Shown in pieces: positions 9,650 to 20,615 of a stretch of 64,000 bases of DNA. The stretch's first letter is position 1, and every line of letters begins with the position of its first letter. Both the position numbers and the translations under genes were made by a program. Source of the stretch: Platanthera guangdongensis (Eukaryota > Streptophyta > Magnoliopsida > Asparagales > Orchidaceae); contig CM077165.1 in assembly GCA_039583875.1 (NCBI GenBank), forward strand, positions 69,428,757-69,492,756, written 5' to 3'. Under the pieces are notes generated by a model. That model saw only the letters and a program-made list of their open reading frames with translations. It made no database searches and had not been told where the DNA came from.

Positions 9650-12451
9650 ATGGCGCCCAAGCTAGAAGAGCACATCAATGAAGGTTATGAGCTCGTGCGA
9701 CACGCCTTTGACGACGCGGAACCAGAAATCCACGGTGTTGTAACCCTAGTTGCAGAGACTGGGTTAGAGTATCTTATTTCAGAACCAATCAAGATATGGA
9801 AGAAAGAGGTCCTTGAATTCTTTAGTGCAGCTACACTTGATGAAACTGGACTCAATATTAAGTCCACAGTCCATGGGACAAAAGTGAAAGTCACCTAGAA
9901 AAGTCTAAGAAAGATTCTACATCTACCTAGAACTAAAGAAGAGGAACATGTACCTGCATCAAAGATAAGGGAGGCACTATAATGGTGTGGACTTGATTCA
10001 AGCATGAAGATTGGATCAGTCTTTAATAGGAAAGGCATGAACATGCAGGGTAAGTTATTATCTGAAATAGTAGACAAAGTAATTCTGAGCAAGCCAGGTG
10101 GGCATGATAGGATCTCAGCTCACATGTTCAGTTTGATGACAAGGATAATTTTCAAACTCAAAACTGATTGGTCAGCAGTGATGTTCGAAAAGATAAAGGA
10201 AAGTCTGAAGAAACCCAATCTGGGTAGGATTATGAGTTTATACTTAGGTGGAAGTATTCCTGAAGTCATGAACCAAGCTGCTGGTTCTAAGATAAATCAT
10301 ATGAGAAGAATGGATGTTAGGATTATCTGAAGGTGGGATAGGGTGTTGGCAAAGGAAATGCCTACTCCTGAAAAGGAAGTTTCTCATCAGAAGAAGAAGA
10401 AGAAAGCCATTGTGGCTCCTAAATCCTCCAGTAGCTCAGAAGAGCAGGTAGTTTTTAGGTCTGATGATGGAGAGGGTGGAAATGCTGGACAGTCACCAGT
10501 GAGACCTGAAGATGCACAGAGGCAGGGGGAGCTACCATCTGCTAGCCCCATTCACCTGGATCCACTCCAGGGGGAGCCTCAACATGTGGATGAGCCAACT
10601 CACTTAGATAGTGAAAGGGCAACCCAAACAATTCTTGAGGTAATTAATGAAGTTAATCAATCTATTTTTTATATTGAGGATGAAGTATTAACTGAATCAT
10701 TACTTGATTTTGATCAGCAAACTCAGATACATAGTCAACCACAAGATGATGTCATGGAAGACACATTAGTTGCAGAAAATGCTCCTGAGATAAGAGATTC
10801 TCCAGACCATAATCAACAGGAGTTTACACTAGAAGAGCCGTTCCCTGATTTATTACAGACTGATTTTCAGGGAGAGAAAGCTGCTGTTGAGGGGGAGTCA
10901 CCTAACATTGAGGGGGAGCATGTAGAGTTTCAGGAGGAGACTGCTAGAAAAGAAACTGAGGAGCAAAGGAATGCTGAGGAGCTACCAAGAGTAGAGAAGG
11001 AATTGCCCCCTACTCCACAGGATAGAGTAGACATTGCTAGTATGTCTGCTTCTGAGGATGAAGAGGCTGCTAGAGCCAAGAAACGAAAGCTCCAGGTTTT
11101 CAAAAGGAGAAGCCAGACCTACAAGAAAGCACTGCAAACCATTGTTCCACAACAAGCTCCAACTCCTGATTATAGTACTTTGTTGGTGGCTTTGCAAATA
11201 AAGATGGATGAGCAAAGGAAGGTTTTAGAAAAATATATGGATGAAGGACATAAATCCCTTCAATTTCATCTGGCTCAAGATATAAAATCTATTAGATTTG
11301 AAGTAAATCAACATAAGAAGAAAATGACTGATTGTTTCCATAAAGGAGGCAATGCAGTGGTATATCTGGCTACACATCAAGAGCAGATAAAGAAACAGGT
11401 TGATGACATGGCAGTGAAACAAGGATATATCCTGGAAAACCAGATTAGAATGAATGACAATTTAACTGAATCACATAATGTGATAGTAACTGAAATGCAG
11501 AATCTTGCAGCTGCTCAGACTGCAGCAAGGACTACTGCCAAGGCTGAGTTTGACAAGCACTTACAAGAAAGCCTAACTGCTGTTAAAACTGCCATTGAAG
11601 ATTCTCAAATGGCTATTACTGACAAGCTTCAAAGGTTAAAACCTTTTTATAAAGATGGTGTTAACTATTTGAATGCTCAGATTAGATTTCAGAAGGATGA
11701 TCTTAGGGATCATATATAACGAGAAGTCATAAAGGGGGAGAGGGTATTAGTCAAAGCAGGCTCTGACCATGCTAAATGGATTTCAAACAGCATCAGAGCT
11801 ACCCTTGGATATCCACCCTTGTGTGATGATGATAATGTAGCAGAATCTGGGATCAATCCTACATATTTTGGAGGTGAGCCAGCTGAAGTTGCACAAGTAT
11901 TCTACCCTCCATCTGATTTTGAGATGATACATCAGGAGGTACAATCTATGTATAGCCCTCCTGAGGGTAATCAAAATATTAATTTTGAGAAAGTAGTACA
12001 GCCTGTGCTAGAGGTAGTATTAAAGGAGCAAGAAGCTCAATTATCTAAGAAGAGGTTCAGAGAATAGGCAGAGTTAAGGCCTGATTTTGAACAGTGGAGC
12101 CCAAATTGCAGGAATATTATTCTGACTGCTTGGAAGGCTGCAAAGGATAATATCCTAGAAAGGGGCAAATGATATTCTGAGCAGGAGTGGAGAAAACATG
12201 AAGCTAGGCAAGAAGCCATTGTACAGTACAGAAGGAAGGCTAAATTAGGGAAGCTACCTCGTAATGCACAGGAGCCTAGCAAGTATTTCCCTAAGCCTTA
12301 TCATTATTTTGAGAGATAGAAGATAAGGGCTGAAGAACAGAAGAAGAAAGATCTCAAGGGAAAGAAGCCTGCTGATGACAATGATGCTCCAGTTCAAGCC
12401 AAGATTCAATCTGGGATGGGCATTGTTATCAAGGAGCCAGAGCAGCCATAG
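9650..12451 (+). pseudogene. Element A extra ORF (ORF2) downstream of pol, broken
   Basis: About 930 codons in register with copies in B and C, starting MAPKLEEHINEGYEL. An N-terminal globular region (about 230 residues) has phrases such as VHGTKVKV..SLRK.L.LP that recall the 'putative plant transposon protein' domain of plant retroelements; this is from memory, not a search. Then follow a serine/acidic linker, a basic KKRK segment near 11085, a long helical coiled-coil-like region (11170-11710), and a C-terminal tail. No signal peptide or membrane segment is visible. Stops occur at 9896-9898, about 9981, about 10329, about 11717, 12065-12067, about 12171 and about 12317. The position matches the env-like ORF of Sireviruses, but the protein does not look like an envelope. 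Confidence 0.75.
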
Positions 12452-12710
12452 GATAGAATTTTCTTAAGTTTACAACTTTGTAATCATTTGCATTAAACTC
12501 CATGTAAACGTTTGATTAATAAAACTTTTGGAAGTTGTAAAAACAATGTTTAATGTTCAATCTATTATATTGTTATTCTGAGATAATTGTTTATACATGT
12601 TTTGTTTATACATGTTTAGTATTTACCCTATCATATAATACTGTTATACATCATATTGAGTATTTGTTATGTATGGTGTATATCATTGACTAAGGGTTAT
12701 GACTTCTCCA
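12452..12710 (+). other. 3' untranslated stretch of element A
   Basis: AT-rich, no coding frame. AATAAA at 12518-12523 lies 70 bp after the extra ORF and could serve as a polyadenylation signal for a transcript ending before the 3' LTR. Confidence 0.4.
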
Positions 12711-12723
12711 AATACGGGGAGAT
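12711..12723 (+). other. Polypurine tract of element A
   Basis: AATACGGGGAGAT lies directly before the 3' LTR start TGTTGGG. Element B has AAATAGGGGGAGAT at the same place (minus strand, 40643-40656), so A carries one interrupting C. Confidence 0.85.
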
Positions 12724-14626
12724 TGTTGGGTACATTGGAAAATGTATACCAGATTTGAAGAAGCCTAACCCTACTCAATGATATACATCAAGGTGTATTT
12801 GATATGCTTTGAGTTTATATATGCAGGTTAAGTAGTTGCAGGAAATGCAGAAAAGTTTCTAAGTCCATGTGTCGACACCTAGAGGTGAAGTGTCGACACT
12901 TATGAAAGCTTGTGTCGACACCTAGAGAAGCTGTGTCGACACTTGGAGTAATTGTGTCGACACAAGGAAAGGCAGAGTCAACACCAGAAGAAAAGTGTCG
13001 ACACATACAGGCAGTGTCGACACAATGTGAAGAATTGTCAACATAATCTGTGTCAACACTTAGAGGAAGTGTCGACACTCAGAGAAGCTTTGTCGACATC
13101 AAATGTGTCGACACCAGGAGGCTGTGTCGACACTCAGCAAACTTCACCGAACTTAAAGTACTTGTGTCGACACAAAGGAGATGTGTCGACACTCAGCAAG
13201 TTTTCAACAAAAGAAGGCATATGTCGACACAAAGGAGATGTGTCGACACTCAGCAAGTTTTCAACACAAGAAGGCATGTGTCGACACAAAGGAGTTGTGT
13301 CGACACACAGCAGAATTCAACTAAGTATTAAAGAAGAAGTACTTGTGTCGACACACTCAATCAGTGTCGACACATTCAACAGAAGGCTTGTGTCGACACA
13401 CAGAATCAGTGTCGACACATTCTGAAGAAGCAGTGTCGAGAAGATGTTACAACAACACAAGGAGTTGTGTCGACACCATCAAGGCTAGTGTCGACACTTA
13501 GTCTACTTGTGTCGACAATTAGTCTATTTGTGTCGACACATAATGACTATCTGTCTCGACACTTTCAGACAGTGACAGTGATTTCAAGAAGTGACTGGAT
13601 GACTTGACAGCTGCCATTTCAACCGGTCAACTACAATTGTCAGAGTTGTCAGAAGTTCGTTAGAAACCGGATCAGCCGGTTACCTTGGAGGAAGACTATA
13701 TAAAGACATTTCTCCTTCAACAGAAAAGCATTGATCACAATTAATCAAACAATCAATCAACAGATTATTCATTGAAGATCTATACAGAGATCTAACAACA
13801 CAAAAGAAGAAGACCTTCGACAGAAGATCTAAGGTGTTGGAGAGAGAGCTCCTTCTAAGAAGAGCAGCTGCTGAACCAGGCTGCTAAACAAGATTCAGAT
13901 TGAGATCTAAATCTCAAGACAGAAGTTGATTGAAGATCTTCTTCACAGGAGATTCAACCCTACTGAGTTCTAATTCAAGAAGCTTTGAAGAAAGCTAAGG
14001 GAGGTTGATCTCTGCCAAGTTCTTCCAAGAACTCATCAAGAAGTCAGTCAACTCATCTCTCTCTGTCAGAGTTGTGGTTAATTACTTTGTATTATCAAAT
14101 TCCTGTAGGATCTTGTATAGATATGAGTTGTAAGCCTAAATCTATAAAGGCTGAGGTAGGGCTTTTGAGCCTGAGTGTAGGAGAATCAATTCTCTGAGTG
14201 TAGGCCTTGTTGAAGGCTGAGGTAGGGCTGTTTAGCCTGAGTGTAGGTCTTGTTGAAGACTGAGTGGTAGGGATTTGTGCCTGAGTTGTAGGAGTGGGGA
14301 CACTCTGAGTTGTAGGAACCTGTTTGCGGTTCTGAGCTGTAGGATCTGAAGATCTGAGCAGTAGTGCAGAAGTTAGGCCGAATCTAGTACACTACTAAAT
14401 AGGCGAAGGGGGAAAGTGGATGTACCCAGACCTTGGAGAACCACTAAAAAATCTGTGTGCACTCTGTGTTTGTTTATTTCTGTGATTGCTGAGCTAGCTG
14501 TGCTGAATTGCTATAGAAAATTGCAAATACAGGTTTAATTGTTCAGTGTTTCTGCCTTAAATTTAAAAAGATAAAGTTCACCAATTCACCCCCCCCCCTC
14601 TAGGTGGTTAGGCACTATTTATTTCA
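12724..14626 (+). repeat. 3' LTR of element A
   Basis: 1903 bp, TGTTGGG...TTTCA, colinear with the 5' LTR. It has the palindrome array at about 12868-13560, the AACCGG/CCGGTT inverted repeat at about 13665-13682 and TATATAAA at 13697-13704. It is followed by the second target copy TTTAC. Confidence 0.93.
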
Positions 14627-14631
14627 TTTAC

Positions 14632-16463
14632 TTATACAAATAATGTCTTCCAAACCTCGACACGCAGGCCGGCCACACATGAGAATACAAGTAAACATTC
14701 ATATAAAGGCCTTCGAGGGCCTGCTCAGCAACAAGTGCTCTTGCCCGCTATTTGCCACTAGGCTCTGCAGCACCTGCAAGCAATAATCCACTGAAGCGGT
14801 GGCAAACAAAAGCAACGGTCAGCTAAAGCTGACCAAATTATAACGACCCCGCCCCTAAACTCGGGGGGGGGGGGGGTGGGGTGGCGATGCTCCTTTCCTA
14901 CACTTTATTAGCATAGCCAAACAATATAGAAATTACACTTCATCACATGCATAGGAGCGCACGACCACACACCACGTGCTCTCAGGGCACATGCTCGGTG
15001 AACCCGGTCAAATCCGTGGTTTCACCACCGCCCCTTGGACGGCAAATCTCGTGAGCATTATGGTCTTTCCGGCCTAAGCCCAAGACCCTCCATCTATGCC
15101 AACGACGAGTACCTCGTACCTTTGGTCTCTTGAACCGAATGACATAGAGCGGGTACGGTTCCGCCTGATCTGTTGCTCACACCGCAACATCAATTAAAGC
15201 CATATATGCGGGTCAAGCTTCCCCGAGTCCCAATCTGATCACACACTTTACATAACCCAGTTATGTGCAAGTTGGCTCCCAGACCCCCAAGATGGCAGTA
15301 TCACGCTTCTACCCAGTTTTCTGGGTGCACCTTGGAGTTAGTCCATAAGGTTCCCTGTTGCATTCTACCATGTAGAAAACACGAAAAACAACCATCAGCG
15401 CGGAGTCTTCTCCGGCCATTCACGCAATGCAACATCACCGATCCAGAACAACTTGTCCGGGTAGGCTTCACATGCCATGACTATGTCTGTTTCTCGATTG
15501 CGGACTCTACATGCAAAACAACGAGGACTATTCATGTCAACCAGAAGGAACACCTCACACTCACTGCATACTCGCGAGAGCAGGCTTCCTATGCAAAAAG
15601 GAAAGAGGACTTCACATGTCCAAGATGAGAATCATTACCCTAGTGTTTCTCTTTGGCCCCATAAAGATCTAGACGGATGAAAAGCACCACAACGGCCTCG
15701 CCTCCATAGATCCAAACTCGGCTTGCGATTTGGGGCTCTAAAGCTCCACTGGTGGCCGGAACACTCCTCCTCCTTCTTCCTTGCTCTCCCCTCTCTCTAA
15801 GGTTTTAGAAAGAGAAAGCTCAATGGGAAATGAGGGTTTCAAACCCTATTCCAGGATATAACCCAGCAAGAACATCCCTGGGCCATTGGATCCCAAAAGA
15901 AGGAAACATACTACCACGATTCTCACTTAAAAACTGATTCCTTGGATGAACATGGCTTGTGACACGCCCGTGTCCAAGGCCGTGTGCCTCAATCGATTCC
16001 GAAACAGTCGCGTCTAGACCAGGACACGGGCTCTTGAGACGCCCATGTCAAACTTGACACGCCCGTGTCAGTCAGTAAACACTCGTGTTGCGGGGCGTGT
16101 TCCTCCATCAACACAGGACCAAAACCATCCCGAAGAGAACACTGGTTTGCGACACGCCCGTGTCCAATTTGACATGCTCGTGTTAACCAAAACATTCCAG
16201 GGTTCCAGGCCGTGTTTCTCCCCGACATAACTCGGCTAACTACCCGAGCAAGATACGGTCTGGGACTCTCCCGTGCCTTAGGCCGTGTTCGCTATCTCAA
16301 CGACCGTCGACTGCATTTTCATCGACCACACGGCCTAGATCGTCGAACCCGAGCATGACACGGCCCTGGGACACGCCCATGTCCCGGGCAGTGTGACCCC
16401 TACCAAGCACCAAACTTGGTACATAACGCTGCCCGTCCCTCTTTTGAGTTTCGGAGCTTTACA
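14632..16463 (-). mobile_element. Element G, piece 2: remainder of Tekay-like LTR
   Basis: Continues the LTR interrupted at 1930. Sequence around 14650-14860 matches 27105-27330 and 34185-34400 in element F. It ends TTTGAGTTTCGGAGCTTTACA, the complement of the LTR start of this family. The combined LTR is about 2.1 kb, like the F LTRs. It holds several GACACG..CGTGTC near-palindromes (15960-16400) and a G-run at 14866-14877. Open frames here are not conserved between copies and are not called as genes. Confidence 0.85.
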
Positions 16464-16553
16464 TAATAAATCTGCGCGCTCCGATCAAGCCATTTAATTA
16501 AACTATCACATAAATAAATAAAACCCTCGGGGCGCCACGAGTTTTAACAACTA
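16464..16553 (+). repeat. Remnant end of 5' LTR of element H
   Basis: Matches the last about 95 bp of the 3' LTR at 21390-21486 with a few differences. The left edge is the G insertion point (TACA/TAATAAATC). Confidence 0.8.
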
Positions 16554-16559
16554 AGTTTT

Positions 16560-16577
16560 TGGCGCCGTTGCCGGGGA
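16560..16577 (+). other. Primer-binding site of element H (Asp-tRNA type)
   Basis: TGGCGCCGTTGCCGGGGA is complementary to the 3' end of plant tRNA-Asp, the usual primer of Athila-type gypsy elements. It starts seven bases after the inferred LTR end. Confidence 0.9.
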
Positions 16578-16629
16578 ATTCCGTGTTGTTATTTAGAACT
16601 CTGGGAATCTATTACTTTTACCTTTTTTC

Positions 16630-16631
<2 letters not shown>

Positions 16632-16711
<80 letters not shown>
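16632..16711. repeat. (TA)n microsatellite, about 40 units
   Basis: An uninterrupted TA run of about 80 bp, followed by a short AAT run at 16737-16757. A 93-codon frame through it encodes Tyr/Ile repeats and is an artefact. Confidence 0.97.
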
Positions 16712-16712
<1 letters not shown>

Positions 16713-19000
16713 CAAAAAAACATTGGCCAACAAAAAATAATAATAATAATAATAACTACTTAAAAATTAAATCTAAAAAATCTGGAAAATTACTTTTACC
16801 TTTTTTATTTTTAATATTTCATATATATATTTCTTTATAAAAAAATGAAATGACGTCGTTTCCTAAAAAAATCTAAACAAACTAAAAAAAATAAAACTTA
16901 AAAACCTAAAAAAATAAAAAACCAAAAAAATAAAAAAAACTAAAAAACCTAAATAAGAACGAACTAAAAAATAAATAACCTACTTAAAAACACCATTAAA
17001 AATAATAATATAATAATTTGTTATTCATATATATATCAAAAAAACCCATACTAAAAACCACAAAAAATTCACGTATATATGTTTTTATTTTAAATTTTTT
17101 ATTTCTTTTCAAAAACCCAAAAAAATTTTTAACCAAAAAAACTTAAAAAAATAAAAACTTTTCTATTATTAAAAATTATATATCTATTTTCTCACTTCGG
17201 TGCACTTCACGATATTGTGAGCGATATGGGAACGCAATTCTGTAACACCCAATTGGCTAAGACGTTGGTTACATTCAGAGTTACACACATACTTGCCCCC
17301 TACCACCCCCGCAATCTTGTGGCCGAGTTTTTTTTTTAATTTTCCGTTATCTTTTTGCTATTTGTTATTAATAATGCAGGGTTCCAAATGGGCCACCCCG
17401 ACTTCGTCTCAGGGAAGTTTCTACCCTCTCTCTTTATTTTTGTACATACTGCATTTTATCTATTTTTATTCCGCATACTTCCATTGCAACATTATGGACC
17501 ATGTTGGATTTAGGTATGTGGGTGTTTTCTTATTTTCCTATTTTGCACTTTTATTTTCTACACTAATTAAAAAAGCAAAAAGATTTTAAAAAGTTTAATT
17601 AAAACTAAAAAAAATTATCATCAAAAATCCAAAAAAATTCATAAAACAAAAAACAAAGCAAAAAAATTATAAAAAAAAATTCCAAAAAAATATTTTTTTT
17701 TACTCGGTAACACTTTTTGTAAATAATCTTTCTCTTTCTCATTTCTTTTCTGTCTAAATGACATCTCTTTCTCTCCCATTTCTTGTAAATAAAATGTTAA
17801 AACATCAAAAAAATTTAGAAAATCCAAAATCCAAAAAAGACAATAACTCTAAAATTAAAAAAAAAGATAATAACTCAAAATACAAAAAAAACTCAAAATA
17901 CAAAAAAAAACATGATAACCCTAAAAAACAAAAAAAAATTATTTTGAAACAAATAAATAAAATATCTCATTCTTAACTCTTTTTACTCTCCAAAAATCTA
18001 GTTGCGAGTCTATTTATAAGCACATTTCATTAATTCTGTGTTTACTATTCGTTTATTAATTGCAGATTGGTAGATTTAAATATCTGGGTTAAGTTTTAAA
18101 GAATTCTTTATGCTTATATTTTCTTATTTTTAGATAAGGGACTTGTTTTTAACACTACTTCTAATTTATCTAAATTGTTGCACATTTATTTTGTTAGAAA
18201 AATAACAACCTTAGACTTCAATTATGTTTACTCCAAGTTGTTTTTTGAAATATAGTAACGTTCAATTAATCAATGTTGCTCTCAATTTTTTTTATTAAAA
18301 TCTAGTTTTCTTTCTGAAAAAACCTATCTGCCCATTTTTTCATGTCTTTCTTGGCATGATTATTTTGATCCTTAAAAAACCTTATGTCAATGGGAATAAG
18401 ATTTCGTTCCGTAAACATAGACATCCAATATTTTTAAAAGTTTATATGTTACAGAGTAAGAGCATAAATTTTATTACTCCTATACATATACATTAGGTTA
18501 TATGAAGTTGTTGAAAAAAATTTATATGTAAGAAAAATAAGATTTTGTTTCCCTAAACATCCACATTCAAACCAAAAATTTCATTAGAGGTTTGAGCGAA
18601 AAAATATACCTCACCTCTAAAACCAAAGAACTCTTTATAAACCAACCCCCTCAGTCATTTTCAAATTATTCAAGACTTAATTTAAAAATCTTTTTGAGAG
18701 AACAATTTTTAAATTGCATAATTTCCTGTAATTCTTATAAGCTTAAAGTTTATATAATTTCAGTCTATTTTTGTTAACCTAATAAATAAAATTTTGCTTT
18801 ATATTTGATTATATTGAGAAGTTTTTAGCAAAAACTCTTCCTATATTTAAATTTTTGTCATAATTTAGTACTTAACTCATATACCCCTGATGATTATTTT
18901 GATCTCTCTTTCAATTAATTTAAGCGGTAGCTAAATTTAGGATTTATTTTAATTCCTTATAAGTATATCTCCAACTTTTGCTCTGCAATAACAAAAGCTT
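16712..19000 (+). other. Non-coding, A-rich internal region of element H
   Basis: Long A-rich tracts (16860-17190, 17590-17960) built from variants of 'aaaaaataaaaac'. Short frames of 60-98 codons show no retrotransposon motif. One less AT-rich piece (17210-17330) also lacks a recognisable function. I see no gene. Confidence 0.7.
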
Positions 19001-19015
19001 AAGTATGGGGGCATT
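19001..19015 (+). other. Polypurine tract of element H
   Basis: AAGTATGGGGGCATT immediately before TGATAAG, the 3' LTR start. Its purine core is followed by the LTR in the position expected for plus-strand priming. Confidence 0.75.
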
Positions 19016-19728
19016 TGATAAGTTGTAAATATTTGTATTTTTACGTACTTTATTTAGTTAATTTTAGTTTATTTTCCTTATTTTTCTTTAGTAAAATGCT
19101 CCTTTTTTATATTCTTCTCTAACTTAAACTTCTTTTTATTTTCTGAAATTTTGTAGAAAATTGTCTAAAATCCAAAGTACACGACTGTGTAGTTCATGTC
19201 ACGCCCGTGACCTGGGCGTGTTACTTTGATTCTAGAAGAAATCAGCTGCCTGCAATGCATCCAGTTCGTTGATCGGCATTCGACGCTTTGCTAAACACGC
19301 ATATGTCCCGATTCGACACGCCTATGTCAATCCCGTATCGACACTCAACGCTTCCCGCTCGACGTTCGACATTTGACGTTTGTCGAACTGCCAGTCACGC
19401 CCGTGTCAATATGCTACACGCCTGTGACCACGCCACCTATTCCATACAAGATGTCGCCAGCAATGCAAATACTCAATGCCTTCTCCAGATAAACCTTCGG
19501 GACACGCCCATGTCACTGTCTGTCAAGATGTCGCCAGTGTAGCATGGATTTGATGCTTCGCCAGTCACGCCCATGCTACATGCCAGTGACTGCAGGGTCA
19601 TGCCCGTGACTTCCATGCGGACAGCCCTGAAGTCAACCATAAATAAATTCTCGGCTTCACCTTAGTGACAGTACTGATACACCCCCCTACACGCCCGTGA
19701 CTAGGGCATGTAATGTGAAAATTTTTCC

Positions 19729-19736
19729 TATAAATA
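19729..19736 (+). promoter_or_regulatory. TATA box of element H LTR
   Basis: TATAAATA follows the near-palindrome cluster and lies about 150 bp before an AATAAA signal, the spacing expected for the R region of an LTR. Confidence 0.65.
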
Positions 19737-20460
19737 GAAGTTTGCTGTTTAGACCAAGGGTTCCCTTTTTTGAACCATTTTGCTTAGGGTAGGGGCTTCT
19801 TAGGTGCAGTCCAAGCTATGTAAGGAGAATTTTCTCCCCCTCACTTTTATGTATGTTTTAACTTTTTTGTAACTCCTTTTCGTCTTAATAAAATATGTGT
19901 TTTTCTTCTCCTTATATTGTTATGCATCGCATTTGAGTGTCCCACCTTAAGCAATCTTATTTACCTTTTTTTGTTCTTTTTTTATGGGTGTGTGTGTATG
20001 AGAGTAGATTTAGACTTTTATGTTTATGTTATTTTTTACTTAGCTTTGTTTAGATTTAGGTTTTTACTTTTTATTTCGTCCTTATAAACTTATAAAAGTG
20101 TATTTCAAGTGGTTTTTATTTTTCTTTAACTTAGATTTTCTCTTTTAGATTGTAAAACTTTTTTCTTTTCAATTTTATTTCCACTTTTTAAACACTTTTG
20201 TGAAGTTATAAGAATGGATTTATAATCGTTTTAATTTTCGAATTTCGATTTTTGTTTTAATTTTCGAAACTTTTGCTCTTTTAATTTTTATTCTCTTTTT
20301 ATGCATTTTCATAAAGTTCTAGGAGTAGAAATATAGTTTTTTTAATTTTAAGATAACTTCATTATTCTCTTTTTTATGTAGTGTGGATGAGTGTATGAGT
20401 TAATTTGATTGCTTCCATTCTTTCCTGTAGAGTGCGTGTGTGTATGAGATAGAATTTTCT

Positions 20461-20615
20461 GCTTTCATTTCCCGCCTACTCGTCTGAGTAGGATTTGCAA
20501 TTTTTAGCTTTCATTTCCCTCCTACTCGTTTGACTAGGACTTGCACTTTACTGCTTTCTTTAATGCTTTCTTTTACTGCTTTCATTTCCCGCCTACTCTT
20601 TTGAGTAGGTCTCAG
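20461..20615 (+). repeat. Three copies of a CCTACTC...GAGTAGG hairpin repeat
   Basis: Copies at about 20462-20500, 20508-20545 and 20577-20615 each read TTTCATTTCCCGCCTACTC then a short loop then a GAGTAGG-like arm. The second copy has diverged in its right arm. The function is unknown. Inside the LTR downstream of R this would be in the transcript leader. Confidence 0.75.

Larger units (their letters stand above)
1926..14631 (+). mobile_element. Element A: complete Sirevirus-like Ty1/copia element with 5-bp target duplication
   Basis: Order: target copy TTTAC (1926-1930), 5' LTR, primer site, gag, pol, palindrome-rich spacer with TATA box, extra ORF, polypurine tract, 3' LTR, target copy TTTAC (14627-14631). 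The LTRs start TGTTGGGTACATTGG and end TTTCA. Gag and pol domain order (protease, integrase, RT, RNase H) is copia type. The extra ORF after pol and the long LTRs fit the Sirevirus (SIRE/Maximus) lineage. The coding regions carry many stops and frameshifts, so it is non-autonomous now. It sits inside the LTR of element G, and the matching TTTAC copies are strong evidence for a single insertion rather than misassembly. Confidence 0.95.

Noticed and set aside
9650..12451. Calling the extra ORF an envelope gene
   Set aside because: Its position is env-like, but no signal peptide, membrane segment or glycoprotein feature is visible in any of the three copies.
1926..14631. Left nest as an assembly artefact
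   Set aside because: The perfect TTTAC duplication and exact resumption of the interrupted LTR at 14632 are what a real insertion produces.
16559..16840. 93-codon frame with a Tyr-Ile run
   Set aside because: Produced by the TA microsatellite inside the non-coding region of element H.
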